DNA from: Caballeronia grimmiae
Lineage (GTDB): Bacteria; Pseudomonadota; Gammaproteobacteria; Burkholderiales; Burkholderiaceae
Direction of reading: 5' to 3'
DNA: 64,000 nucleotides
NCBI RefSeq assembly: GCF_000698555.1
Contig: NZ_JFHE01000023.1
Span: 17,513-81,512 of the forward strand
The position numbers were made by a program, and so were the translations under genes. Of this stretch, positions 35,968 to 44,743 are shown piece by piece. Below the pieces are notes generated by a model. That model saw only the letters and a list, made by a program, of their open reading frames with translations. It was not told the origin of the DNA and did not search any database. How positions within the stretch are numbered: the stretch's first letter is position 1; the number at the start of each line of letters is the position of its first letter.

Positions 35968-35977
35968 ACATCGGAAA

Positions 35978-37114
35978 GTGATTAGCATCGATCAGACCGC
36001 CGCAAAGCCCGACTTCGCCGTGATCGGCGGCGGGCTCGTCGGGCGGCTCGTCGCGTGGCAACTCGCGGGCGCGGGACACGGCGTCGCGCTGTACGAGCGC
36101 GGCGACGAATCGGGCGCGCAGTCGGCGGCGTGGGTCGCCGCCGCGATGCTCGCGCCGCTCGCCGAAGCGACGAGCGCCGAGCCGCTGGTCGTCGAACTCG
36201 GCGCGGCGTCGCTCGCGCGGTGGCCGGATCTGCTCGCCGCGCTGCCCGAGGCGGTCTTCTTCCAGCGCAACGGCACGCTCGTCGTCTGGCATGGCGCGGA
36301 TCGCGCGGAAGCGCCGCTTTTCGAGCGGCGGTTGCGCGCGAATGCGCCCGCCGCCTTGCTCGATGGCGGTTTCCTGAAGCTCGCCGGCGCGCAGCTCACG
36401 CAGGCGGAACCCGCGCTCGGCTCGCGTTTCGCGCAAGGCTGGCTGCTGCCGCACGAAGGCCAGCTCGACAACCGCCAGGCGCTCAAGGCGCTCGCGGCGG
36501 GGCTGGCGGCGCGCGGCGTGCAGACGCACTGGAACACGCCCGTCGATGCATTGCCCGATGCGCGATGGATCATCGATTGCCGTGGACTCGGCGGCAAGCC
36601 CGCGTGGCCCGCGCTGCGCGGCATCCGCGGCGAAGTGGCGCGTGTCCATGCGCCGGGCATCGGTCTTACACGGCCAGTGCGGCTGCTGCATCCGCGCTAT
36701 CCGCTCTATATCGCGCCGAAACAGAACGACCTCTATGTGATCGGCGCGACCGAAGTCGAAGGCGAGGACATGTCGCCCGTCAGCGTGAGATCGGCGCTGG
36801 AACTGCTGAGCGCGGCCTTCGCGGTGCATCCCGGATTCGGCGAGGCGCGCATCCTCGAACTCAATTCGCAATGCCGGCCGACGCTGCCGGATCATCGTCC
36901 GGCCATCGTCTGGGATGGGGCGCGGATCATGCGCGTGAACGGGCTGTACCGGCATGGCTTCATGATCGCGCCCGAAGTCGCGGATTCCGCGTGCGCGCTC
37001 GCGGATGCGCTCGCCGGCGGAACCGTGCGCGACGCCGCTTCCTTCGACGACTTCCGCCGCCACGCACGATGGTCCGAACTGCTGCACGGCGCATTCGAGA
37101 CGGCGACCGCATGA
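35978..37114 (+). CDS. thiO: Glycine oxidase ThiO-like FAD-dependent oxidoreductase
   Basis: Oxidises glycine to the imine used in building the thiazole of thiamin. The 378-residue DAO-family flavoprotein has the FAD motif GGGLVG at 17-22 (FAVIGGGLVGRLVAWQL) and AAAMLAPLAE. The start is GTG 35978 behind AAAGGAG; longer in-frame starts lie inside the riboswitch leader. First gene of thiOSGE under TPP control. Confidence 0.92.
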   Translation: MISIDQTAAKPDFAVIGGGLVGRLVAWQLAGAGHGVALYERGDESGAQSAAWVAAAMLAPLAEATSAEPLVVELGAASLARWPDLLAALPEAVFFQRNGTLVVWHGADRAEAPLFERRLRANAPAALLDGGFLKLAGAQLTQAEPALGSRFAQGWLLPHEGQLDNRQALKALAAGLAARGVQTHWNTPVDALPDARWIIDCRGLGGKPAWPALRGIRGEVARVHAPGIGLTRPVRLLHPRYPLYIAPKQNDLYVIGATEVEGEDMSPVSVRSALELLSAAFAVHPGFGEARILELNSQCRPTLPDHRPAIVWDGARIMRVNGLYRHGFMIAPEVADSACALADALAGGTVRDAASFDDFRRHARWSELLHGAFETATA

Positions 37115-37141
37115 CCGCGTGACCGACATCAGAGACAAAGC

Positions 37142-37339
37142 ATGAACATCCACATCAATCAGCGCGAGTTCACGTTACCCGACACGGCGACCGTCACCGA
37201 CGCGCTCGCCGCCTTCGGCGCGAAGCCGCCGTTCGCCGTCGCGCTGAACGGCCAGTTCGTCGCGCGCGGCGAACACGGCACGAAGACGCTCAACACGGGC
37301 GACAAGCTCGATATCGTTTCGCCCGTCGCGGGCGGCTGA
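37142..37339 (+). CDS. thiS: Sulfur carrier protein ThiS
   Basis: A 65-residue ubiquitin-like protein that carries thiocarboxylate sulfur for thiazole synthesis. It ends in the required Gly-Gly (SPVAGG). It sits between thiO and thiG, 20 bases from thiG. The adenylating partner ThiF is not in the window. Confidence 0.95.
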   Translation: MNIHINQREFTLPDTATVTDALAAFGAKPPFAVALNGQFVARGEHGTKTLNTGDKLDIVSPVAGG

Positions 37340-37359
37340 GTCCACTACCGAGGACGATC

Positions 37360-38169
37360 ATGACCACACATCCCGCCGCCGATGCCCTGACGCTCTACGG
37401 CCAGTCGTTTCCGAGCCGCGTGCTGCTCGGAACGTCGCGCTATCCGTCGCTGCAGTCGCTATCGGATTCCATCGACGCCGCGCGTCCCGGCATGGTGACC
37501 GTCGCGCTGCGCCGGCAATCGGAGACCGGCGAGGCCGGCTTTTTCGACGTGCTCAAGCGCCACGGCGTCGCGCTCCTGCCGAACACCGCAGGCTGTCAGA
37601 GCGTGGACGAAGTGCTGACCACCGCTTACATGGCGCGCGAAGTGTTCGATACACCGTGGATCAAGCTCGAACTGATCGGCGACGACTACACGCTGCAGCC
37701 CGATCCGATCGGCCTCGTCGAAGCCGCAGCGAAGCTCGTGCGCGACGGCTTCAAGGTGCTGCCTTACTGCACCGAAGACCTCGTGATCGGCCGCCGTCTG
37801 CTCGATGCCGGCTGCGAAGCGTTGATGCCGTGGGGCGCGCCCATCGGCACGGGCAAGGGCGTGACGAATCCGTATGGCTTGCGCACATTGCGCGAGCGCT
37901 TGCCGGACGTGCCGCTGATCGTCGATGCCGGTCTGGGCGTGCCGTCGCATGCGTGTCAGGTGATGGAGTGGGGCTTCGACGGCGTGCTGCTGAACACGGC
38001 GGTTTCGCAAGCGACTTTTCCGCCGCAGATGGCGCGCGCATTCGCGCTGGGCGTCGAGGCAGGACGCACGGCGTTCCTCGCCGGACCGATGGCGGAGCGC
38101 GACAGCGCGCAGGCGAGCACGCCGGTCGTCGGCATGCCGTTCTGGCATCAGGACGGAGGTGCGGCATGA
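37360..38169 (+). CDS. thiG: Thiazole synthase
   Basis: Builds the thiazole phosphate from deoxyxylulose phosphate, dehydroglycine and ThiS thiocarboxylate. The 269-residue TIM barrel has the Schiff-base Lys102 (WIKLELIGDD) and phosphate-binding VDAGLGVPSHA. It overlaps thiE by ATGA. Confidence 0.96.
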   Translation: MTTHPAADALTLYGQSFPSRVLLGTSRYPSLQSLSDSIDAARPGMVTVALRRQSETGEAGFFDVLKRHGVALLPNTAGCQSVDEVLTTAYMAREVFDTPWIKLELIGDDYTLQPDPIGLVEAAAKLVRDGFKVLPYCTEDLVIGRRLLDAGCEALMPWGAPIGTGKGVTNPYGLRTLRERLPDVPLIVDAGLGVPSHACQVMEWGFDGVLLNTAVSQATFPPQMARAFALGVEAGRTAFLAGPMAERDSAQASTPVVGMPFWHQDGGAA

Positions 38170-39251
38170 GCCTGCTCGGACGCGAAGTGTTCTGGCCGCC
38201 GGCCGACGAACTCATCGAAGTGGCGGAGCGCATCCGTGCGCGACTGGGCGACTGGCCCGCCGCCTCGACGCGCTGGCGCATCTGCCTGACGCCGCCCGAA
38301 TCGCCGGGCGCGCAGGATCTGGTCGTGTTCACCGAAGCGCACGACATCGACGTCGAATCGATCGAAGCAGGCGGCGCGGCAGTCGTGGAAGCGCAGGGCG
38401 AACGCGTGACGCTCACGCGCGCCGGCGACCGCTTCGTGCTGGAAGGCTCGCGGTCCGACGACTGGCTCGCGGCGCTTGCTGCGTTTCTGGACTGCAACTT
38501 CGAGCCGCACGACGCGCTCGTGCTCGCACTCGCCTGGCGCAGCGGCGACGAGGCGAAGGAAGATGCATGGCCCGTCGATTACGCGACCTTTCCGCGCGTC
38601 GGCGATCTGCCGCCCGCGCCGGAACCGGGCTTTCCGTCGTGCCCCGACAAGTTGGGTTTGTATCCGGTGCTGCCGAGCGCCGAATGGACGGAGCGCGTGC
38701 TCGACCTCGGCGTCGTCACCGCGCAGTTGCGCCGCAAGAGCAACGACGCCGACGACCTCGAGCGCGAGATCGAGCGGTCGGTCGCAGCGGGGCGGCGGCA
38801 TCAGGCGCGGCTTTTCATCAACGATCACTGGCGCGCGGCGATCGCGGCCGGCGCGTACGGCGTCCACCTCGGCCAGGAAGACGTGCAGACCGCCGATCTG
38901 CACGCAATCGCGCGGGCAGGACTGCGGCTCGGGCTGTCGACGCACGGCTATTACGAGTTGCTGCGCGCGCTGCATTTCCAGCCGAGCTATCTCGCGCTGG
39001 GGGCAGTCTTCCCGACGACGACCAAAGTCATGCCGACGAAACCCCAGGGCCTCGCGCGTCTTCGCCGCTACGTGCAGTTGCTCGGTGGCCGCGTGCCGCT
39101 GGTCGCGATCGGCGGTATCGACGGCAACGTGATGGCCGACGTGCTCGCGACGGGCGTCGGCAGCGCGGCGGTCGTGCGTGCTGTCACGGAAGCGCCGGAC
39201 ACGGCTGCGGCAGTCTCGTCGTTGCAACAGAAGTTTGCAGGTCAATGCTGA
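38166..39251 (+). CDS. thiE: Thiamin phosphate synthase with a long N-terminal extension
   Basis: Joins the pyrimidine and thiazole halves to thiamin phosphate. The C-terminal ~200 residues are a normal ThiE barrel, from GLYPVL at about 164 through LFINDHW, GVHLGQED, GAVFPTTTK and AIGGI. The first ~160 residues have no family I can name; typical ThiE is ~210 residues. ThiE fusions to ThiD kinases are known, but I see no kinase motif here. The ATGA overlap with thiG makes the long form the likely product. Confidence 0.9.
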   Translation: MSLLGREVFWPPADELIEVAERIRARLGDWPAASTRWRICLTPPESPGAQDLVVFTEAHDIDVESIEAGGAAVVEAQGERVTLTRAGDRFVLEGSRSDDWLAALAAFLDCNFEPHDALVLALAWRSGDEAKEDAWPVDYATFPRVGDLPPAPEPGFPSCPDKLGLYPVLPSAEWTERVLDLGVVTAQLRRKSNDADDLEREIERSVAAGRRHQARLFINDHWRAAIAAGAYGVHLGQEDVQTADLHAIARAGLRLGLSTHGYYELLRALHFQPSYLALGAVFPTTTKVMPTKPQGLARLRRYVQLLGGRVPLVAIGGIDGNVMADVLATGVGSAAVVRAVTEAPDTAAAVSSLQQKFAGQC

Positions 39252-39310
39252 CAGTTCTGAAAAAGCAAGTTCTGGCAGCCTAGGGCGAAGCACCGATTGC
39301 ACGCAGGCCC

Positions 39311-39316
39311 TATAAT
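39311..39316 (+). promoter_or_regulatory. Consensus -10 element before mlaF
   Basis: A perfect TATAAT 33 bases before GTG 39350 predicts a start near 39323 and a short leader. No good -35 is seen at 16-18 bases. It would head the mla transcript. Confidence 0.5.
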
Positions 39317-39349
39317 GCGGCGTTTTGCGTCAACGGAACTTCTTACCCA

Positions 39350-40165
39350 GTGCCAGCCTCTTCAGAGACTCTGCTAGAGCTTCGCGACGTCGACTTCGGT
39401 TACGGCGACCGGCTCGTCCTGTCCAACCTGAACATGCGATTCCCGCGTGGTCAGGTGGTCGCGGTCATGGGCGGCTCCGGCTGCGGAAAGACCACGACGC
39501 TGCGGCTGGTCGGCGGTCTCGTCAAGGCGAGCCGTGGCCAGGTGCTGTACGGCGGCCAGGACGTCGGCGCGCAAACGCGTGACGGCCTCTACGCGCTGCG
39601 CCGCAAGATGGGCATGCTGTTCCAGTTCGGCGCGCTCTTCACGGACCAGACCGTGTTCGAGAACGTTGCGTTCCCGCTGCGCGAGCATACCGATCTGCCG
39701 GAAGAGCTCATCCGCGATCTCGTGCTGATGAAGCTGAACGCGGTTGGCTTGCGCGGCGCGCGCGCGCTTGCGCCGTCGGAAATCTCGGGCGGCATGGCGC
39801 GTCGCGTGGCGCTTGCCCGCGCCATCGCGCTCGACCCCGAACTGATGATGTACGACGAGCCGTTCGCCGGTCTCGATCCCATCTCGCTTGGCATCACCGC
39901 GAAGCTGATCCGCACGATCAACGACGCGCTCGGCGCGACCTCCATCCTTGTTACGCACGACGTGCCCGAATCGTTCGCCATCGCGGACTACGTGTACTTC
40001 ATCGCCAATGGCGGGATTCACGCGGAAGGCACGCCGGCCCAACTGCGCGCGTCGCAAGACCCGACGGTGCGTCAGTTCATCGACGGCACGCCGGACGGTC
40101 CTTTCAAGTTCCACTACGCGAGCCAGCCGCTCGCCGCGGATTTCGGCATCGGAGGCAAGGCATGA
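39350..40165 (+). CDS. mlaF: Phospholipid transport ATPase MlaF
   Basis: Powers the MlaFEDB complex that moves phospholipids between the inner membrane and periplasmic MlaC, keeping the outer membrane asymmetric. The 271-residue ATPase has Walker A GGSGCGKTT (41-49), the variant signature ISGGMARR and Walker B LMMYDEP. The start is GTG 39350. ATGA overlap with mlaE. Confidence 0.95.
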   Translation: MPASSETLLELRDVDFGYGDRLVLSNLNMRFPRGQVVAVMGGSGCGKTTTLRLVGGLVKASRGQVLYGGQDVGAQTRDGLYALRRKMGMLFQFGALFTDQTVFENVAFPLREHTDLPEELIRDLVLMKLNAVGLRGARALAPSEISGGMARRVALARAIALDPELMMYDEPFAGLDPISLGITAKLIRTINDALGATSILVTHDVPESFAIADYVYFIANGGIHAEGTPAQLRASQDPTVRQFIDGTPDGPFKFHYASQPLAADFGIGGKA

Positions 40166-40929
40166 TCAGCGCACTCGGACGCTGGGTGCTCGACGGCTTC
40201 GGCACCGCCGGTTACGCGACGCGCATGCTCGCGCGCCTCGTGCTCGAATTCTTCCCGCTGCTGCGCCGTCCGCGCCTTGTCACGAAGCAGATCCACTTCG
40301 TCGGCAATTATTCGCTGGTGATCATCGCGGTGTCGGGCCTGTTCGTCGGCTTCGTGCTCGGGCTGCAGGGCTATTACACGCTCAATCGCTATGGCTCGGA
40401 GCAGGCGCTCGGGCTGCTCGTCGCGCTGTCGCTCGTACGCGAGCTCGGGCCGGTCGTCACCGCGCTGCTGTTCGCGGGGCGCGCGGGCACGTCGCTGACG
40501 GCTGAAATCGGCTTGATGAAAGCGGGCGAACAACTCACGGCGATGGAAATGATGGCCGTCGATCCCATGAAAGTGGTGGTCGCGCCGCGCATGTGGGCGG
40601 GCATCATCGCCATGCCGGTGCTTGCGGCCATTTTCAGCGCGGTCGGCGTGATCGGCGGTTACGTGGTCGGCGTGTTGCTGATCGGCGTGGATGCGGGCGC
40701 GTTCTGGTCGCAGATGCAAGGCGGCGTGGACGTCTGGCGCGACGTGGGCAACGGCGTCGTGAAAAGCGTCGTGTTCGGTTTCGCGGTGACGTTCATCGCG
40801 TTGTTCCAGGGCTACGAAGCCCGGCCGACGCCCGAAGGCGTCTCCCGCGCGACGACCAAGACGGTCGTGTATGCGTCGCTCGCGGTGCTCGGCCTCGATT
40901 TCCTGCTGACCGCGTTGATGTTCAGTTGA
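40162..40929 (+). CDS. mlaE: Phospholipid transport permease MlaE
   Basis: The 255-residue inner-membrane permease of the Mla complex has the MlaE family core (FVGNYSLVIIAVSGLFVGFV, the AEIGLMKAGEQLTAMEMM coupling helix) and about five membrane helices. It overlaps mlaF. Confidence 0.95.
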   Translation: MISALGRWVLDGFGTAGYATRMLARLVLEFFPLLRRPRLVTKQIHFVGNYSLVIIAVSGLFVGFVLGLQGYYTLNRYGSEQALGLLVALSLVRELGPVVTALLFAGRAGTSLTAEIGLMKAGEQLTAMEMMAVDPMKVVVAPRMWAGIIAMPVLAAIFSAVGVIGGYVVGVLLIGVDAGAFWSQMQGGVDVWRDVGNGVVKSVVFGFAVTFIALFQGYEARPTPEGVSRATTKTVVYASLAVLGLDFLLTALMFS

Positions 40930-41022
40930 TGGACCCGGCGCGGCCGTCCGTCAGGACGTGGGCGTTGTGAGGGGCACAGACCATCACGCGCGTTCCGCGA
41001 CAAGATTCTCTTTGGAAAGACG

Positions 41023-41586
41023 ATGAAAAAGACTGCTCTCGACTTTTGGGTCGGCCTCTTCGTGGTGCTCGGTTTCGTGGCGCTGCTGTTCCTCGCGCTG
41101 AAGGCGGGCAACATGAGTTCCCTGTCGTTCCAGCAAACCTATGCGGTGCGGCTCAAGTTCGACAACATCGGCGGACTCAAGCCGCGCGCGCCCGTGAAGA
41201 GCGCGGGCGTGACGGTCGGGCGCGTCGGCTCGATCGGCTTCGACGGGAATACGTACCAGGCGGTCGTGACCATCGATATCGACAAGCAGTATCAGTTTCC
41301 GAAGGACTCGTCCGCGAAGATCCTGACCTCCGGCCTGCTCGGCGAGCAGTACATCGGCCTGGAGCCGGGCGGCGACGACCAGATGCTCAAGAATGGCGAC
41401 ACGCTCACGATGACTCAGTCGGCAGTCGTGCTCGAAAACCTGATCGGTCAATTCCTCTACAACAAGGCTGCGGATTCGGGCGCCTCTAAAGCGGCGACAC
41501 CTGCTGCCCCTGCGCCCGCGTTCCCCGGAGCCGCAAGCGCGATGGGCGCAGCGCCCGCACCGGCGGCGTCGGACGCCGCCCAATAA
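41023..41586 (+). CDS. mlaD: Phospholipid transport MCE protein MlaD
   Basis: A 187-residue inner-membrane-anchored periplasmic protein with an N-terminal helix (about 9-28) and one MCE domain (about 38-118) that forms the hexameric lipid tunnel. The C-terminal ~40 residues are Ala/Pro-rich and probably disordered. Confidence 0.94.
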   Translation: MKKTALDFWVGLFVVLGFVALLFLALKAGNMSSLSFQQTYAVRLKFDNIGGLKPRAPVKSAGVTVGRVGSIGFDGNTYQAVVTIDIDKQYQFPKDSSAKILTSGLLGEQYIGLEPGGDDQMLKNGDTLTMTQSAVVLENLIGQFLYNKAADSGASKAATPAAPAPAFPGAASAMGAAPAPAASDAAQ

Positions 41587-41596
41587 GGAGAATCGT

Positions 41597-42565
41597 ATGT
41601 ACGCGATGGGGCTACGGCGCGTGCTTGTCTCGGCGGCGGTGGTGACGCTTGCCGGCTGCGCAACGGTGACGACGCCGACCAAGGGCGATCCGTTCGAAAG
41701 CTACAACCGCACGATGTTCACGATCAACGACAAGGTCGATCAGGTCGCGTTGAAACCGGTTGCGAAGGCATACGTGTGGGCCGTTCCGGAGCCGGTGCGC
41801 AACAGCGTCACGAATTTCTTCTCGAATATCGGCGACGTCTACATCGCGGCGAACAATCTGCTGCAACTGAAGATCGCGGATGGCGTGTCGGACATCATGC
41901 GCGTCGCGATCAACACGGTATTCGGTGTCGGCGGCCTGTTCGACGTCGCCACCGTCGCGAAGCTGCCTAAGCATGCTGGCGACTTCGGCCTCACGCTCGG
42001 CCATTACGGCGTGCCGCCCGGACCATACGTCGTGCTGCCGCTGCTCGGGCCGAGCACCGTGCGCGACACCAGCGGGCTCGTCGTCGACTATTTCGGCAAT
42101 CCGCTGAGCTACGTCAGTCCGGATTCGGTGAGCTGGGCGCTGTACGGCGTGAACCTCGTCAATGTGCGTGCGAACCTGCTTGGCGCGACCGACGTGCTCG
42201 CGGACGCCGCGCTCGACAAATACTCGTTCGTGCGTAACGCGTATCTGCAGCGACGTCAGTATCTGATCGGCGAGAGCAGGGGCGCGGACAACGACACCGC
42301 ACCGCCGGACTACGACGAAGCGCCGCTGCCGAGCTACGCGGAGCCGGAAGGCGCGGCTGGTGCTGCCGGTCCTGTCGGTGCGGTTGGCGCTTCCGCGACT
42401 GCGGTTTCGCCTGCGGCGGCGGAGGCGGCGTCGGGCGCGGCTCCTGCTTCGGATACCGCTGCGGCGCCGGGCGCGGCCAGTTCGACGGGCAGCACCACGG
42501 TGCCGGGCAATCAGTATGTCCCGCCGCGTGCCCCGCCAGGTTTTCCTTCGTTCCGCTTGCGCTAG
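41597..42565 (+). CDS. mlaA: Outer-membrane lipoprotein MlaA (VacJ)
   Basis: Removes mislocalised phospholipids from the outer leaflet and hands them to MlaC. The 322-residue lipoprotein has lipobox LAGC (Cys21), the MlaA core (DPFESYNRTMF...) to about 235 and an Ala/Pro/Ser-rich tail of ~80 residues. In Escherichia coli mlaA is unlinked from mlaFEDCB; here it lies between mlaD and mlaC, as in other Burkholderia. Confidence 0.93.
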   Translation: MYAMGLRRVLVSAAVVTLAGCATVTTPTKGDPFESYNRTMFTINDKVDQVALKPVAKAYVWAVPEPVRNSVTNFFSNIGDVYIAANNLLQLKIADGVSDIMRVAINTVFGVGGLFDVATVAKLPKHAGDFGLTLGHYGVPPGPYVVLPLLGPSTVRDTSGLVVDYFGNPLSYVSPDSVSWALYGVNLVNVRANLLGATDVLADAALDKYSFVRNAYLQRRQYLIGESRGADNDTAPPDYDEAPLPSYAEPEGAAGAAGPVGAVGASATAVSPAAAEAASGAAPASDTAAAPGAASSTGSTTVPGNQYVPPRAPPGFPSFRLR

Positions 42566-42689
42566 GCTTATCGACGCTAACGCGCGGTAACACAACTGAC
42601 AGCATTTTTTACAGCTTGAGCGGTGCGTTCACTGAACTACGGTCGAGTGAGCGCGCTCAAACCCAAGCCACCTTTTTGCAGGAACTGCG

Positions 42690-43322
42690 ATGAAAAAATT
42701 CTTTTTGCTTCCCTTGTTCGCCATGTTCATGGCGCTGTGCGGCGCGGCCTCGGCGCAGACCGTGGACTCCAACTCGCCCGACGGCATGATCAAGACCGTC
42801 ACGCAGCAGGTTCTCGATCAGATCAAGTCGGACCCGCAACTTCAGTCGGGCAACATTCAGCGCATCACCGAACTCGTCAACCAGAAGATCCTCCCGTACA
42901 CGGACTTCACGCGCACGACGCGTCTCGTGATGGGCCGCAACTGGAACACGGCCACGCCGGAACAGCAGAAGCAAATCGTCGAGCAGTTCAAGATGCTGCT
43001 GATCCGCACGTACTCGGGCGCGCTCGGCCAGGTTCGCAACCAGACCATTCAGTACAAGCCGTTCCGCGCATCGCCGGAAGATACGGATGTCGTGGTCCGC
43101 TCGGTCGTGATGAACAACGGCTCGCCGGTCGAACTGGACTATCGCCTGTACAAGACGCCGCAAGGCTGGCGCGTGTATGACATCAACGTGCTCGGCGCAT
43201 GGCTGATCCAGGCATACCAGCAGCAGTTCAGCGAGCAGATCTCGCAACACGGCGTCGACGGTCTGCTGCAGTTCCTGACGCAGCGTAACCAGCAACTCGC
43301 GAACGGCAAGGCCTCGTCGTGA
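42690..43322 (+). CDS. mlaC: Periplasmic phospholipid shuttle MlaC
   Basis: Carries phospholipids between MlaA and MlaD. The 210-residue protein has a signal peptide (about 1-22, ending ASA) and the Tol-Ttg2/MlaC domain, including FTRTTRLVMGRNWNTATPEQ. It overlaps mlaB by GTGA. Confidence 0.94.
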   Translation: MKKFFLLPLFAMFMALCGAASAQTVDSNSPDGMIKTVTQQVLDQIKSDPQLQSGNIQRITELVNQKILPYTDFTRTTRLVMGRNWNTATPEQQKQIVEQFKMLLIRTYSGALGQVRNQTIQYKPFRASPEDTDVVVRSVVMNNGSPVELDYRLYKTPQGWRVYDINVLGAWLIQAYQQQFSEQISQHGVDGLLQFLTQRNQQLANGKASS

Positions 43323-43606
43323 GTTCAGCCGGCACCGGCGGCCGTTTTCAGACGGCCGCGACGCTGACCCACGAGAGCGCGAAGTCCGCGCTCGAGGCGG
43401 GGCTTTCGCGCATCGCCGCCGGCGCGACGGAAGTCGATTGCGCGCCGCTGCGGCAGTTCGATTCGTCCGCGCTCGCCGTGCTGCTCGCATGGCAGCGTGC
43501 GGCCACCTCGCGCGGCGCTGCGCTCGGTATCGTCAACCTTCCCTCCGGGCTTGCCAGTCTCGCGCAAGCCTATGGCGTCGACACGCTCCTCACCTTCCGA
43601 CATTGA
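43319..43606 (+). CDS. mlaB: STAS-domain protein MlaB
   Basis: A 95-residue cytoplasmic STAS protein that stabilises and activates MlaF. The FDSSALAVLLAWQRAA segment is the STAS helix that contacts the ATPase. The start is GTG 43319, overlapping the mlaC stop. Completes mlaFEDACB. Confidence 0.9.
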   Translation: MSSAGTGGRFQTAATLTHESAKSALEAGLSRIAAGATEVDCAPLRQFDSSALAVLLAWQRAATSRGAALGIVNLPSGLASLAQAYGVDTLLTFRH

Positions 43607-43633
43607 TCCTGTCCTGAGTTCTTTCAGGCGTGG

Positions 43634-43664
43634 CGGCGCGCGCTTCGAGCGCGACTGCCGCCGC
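43634..43664 (+). other. GC-rich hairpin after mlaB
   Basis: GGCGGC and CGCGC pair with GCGCG and GCCGCC around a TTCGA loop. No T-run follows. It may be a weak terminator or mRNA-stabilising structure between mlaB and the next promoter-like TATAAT. Confidence 0.45.
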
Positions 43665-43704
43665 AAACAGGATCGTTCCGACGTCGGGTCAATCGGCTTT
43701 GCCC

Positions 43705-43710
43705 TATAAT
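43705..43710 (+). promoter_or_regulatory. Consensus -10 element before the ABC-2 exporter
   Basis: A perfect TATAAT 107 bases before the ATPase gene, without a clear -35. It suggests an internal promoter within the long co-directional run. Confidence 0.4.
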
Positions 43711-43816
43711 CAAACGTTTTTTCGGGCCCATCCCCGGCTCCTTTCGAGCGAGCCCCGGCCCGTCAAGCGACAATCCGCCAATCGAGGCGCGGCCGCACGA
43801 GGCGCGCGCACTGTCA

Positions 43817-44743
43817 ATGTCAGCCATAGAAATCCGAAACGTCAGGAAGCGCTACAAGGACCTTCAGGCGCTCAAAGGCGTGAGCCTCACGGTGGAAGAC
43901 GGCGAATTCTTCGGCCTGCTCGGGCCGAACGGCGCGGGCAAAACCACGTTGATCAGCATCCTCGCCGGGCTCGCGCGAGCCGATAGCGGCAGCATCAGCG
44001 TGCGCGGCCACGATGTCGTCAGCGATTTCCGGGCGGCGCGGCGCGCGCTCGGCGTCGTTCCGCAAGAACTCGTGTTCGATCCGTTCTTCACCGTCCGCGA
44101 GTCGCTGCGCATCCAGTCCGGCTATTTCGGCTTGCGCAACAACGACGACTGGATCGACGAAGTGATGGCGAACCTCGATCTCACCGAGAAAGCCGACGTC
44201 AATACGCGCGCGCTGTCGGGCGGCATGAAGCGACGCGTGCTGGTCGCGCAGGCGCTGGTGCATCGGCCGCCCGTGATCGTGCTGGATGAGCCGACCGCCG
44301 GCGTCGATGTCGAACTTCGGCAAACGCTGTGGAAATTCATCTCGCGCTTGAATCGCGAAGGCCACACCATCGTGCTGACCACGCACTACCTCGAAGAAGC
44401 CGAGTCGCTGTGCGACCGGCTCGCGATGCTTCGCCGTGGCGAAGTCGTCGCGCTCGAACGCACGAGCACGCTGCTGCAGCGTTTCTCCGGCATGCAGCTT
44501 TACTTGCGGTTTTCGAGGGGCGTGCTGCCCGCCGAACTGCGTCAGCTGGAAGTCGATCCTCACGCGGTATCGGGCGCGCAGCATCTGTTGCGCTTGTCGA
44601 GCTACGACGAAGTCGAGCCGATCCTCGCGAAGTGCCGCGCGGCCGGCTGCAGTTTCGACGAAATCGAAGTGCGCAAAGCCGATCTCGAAGATGTGTTCGT
44701 GCAGGTGATGAACGAGCCGGAAGTCGTCGAGGGCCTGTCATGA
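43817..44743 (+). CDS. ABC-2 type exporter ATP-binding protein (YadG-like)
   Basis: The 308-residue ATPase has Walker A GPNGAGKTT, signature LSGGMKRR and Walker B VIVLDEPTAGVD, closest to YadG/NodI-type exporters. It overlaps the permease gene by ATGA. Substrate unknown; placement between mlaB and ibaG-murA suggests an envelope role, by inference only. Confidence 0.9.
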   Translation: MSAIEIRNVRKRYKDLQALKGVSLTVEDGEFFGLLGPNGAGKTTLISILAGLARADSGSISVRGHDVVSDFRAARRALGVVPQELVFDPFFTVRESLRIQSGYFGLRNNDDWIDEVMANLDLTEKADVNTRALSGGMKRRVLVAQALVHRPPVIVLDEPTAGVDVELRQTLWKFISRLNREGHTIVLTTHYLEEAESLCDRLAMLRRGEVVALERTSTLLQRFSGMQLYLRFSRGVLPAELRQLEVDPHAVSGAQHLLRLSSYDEVEPILAKCRAAGCSFDEIEVRKADLEDVFVQVMNEPEVVEGLS

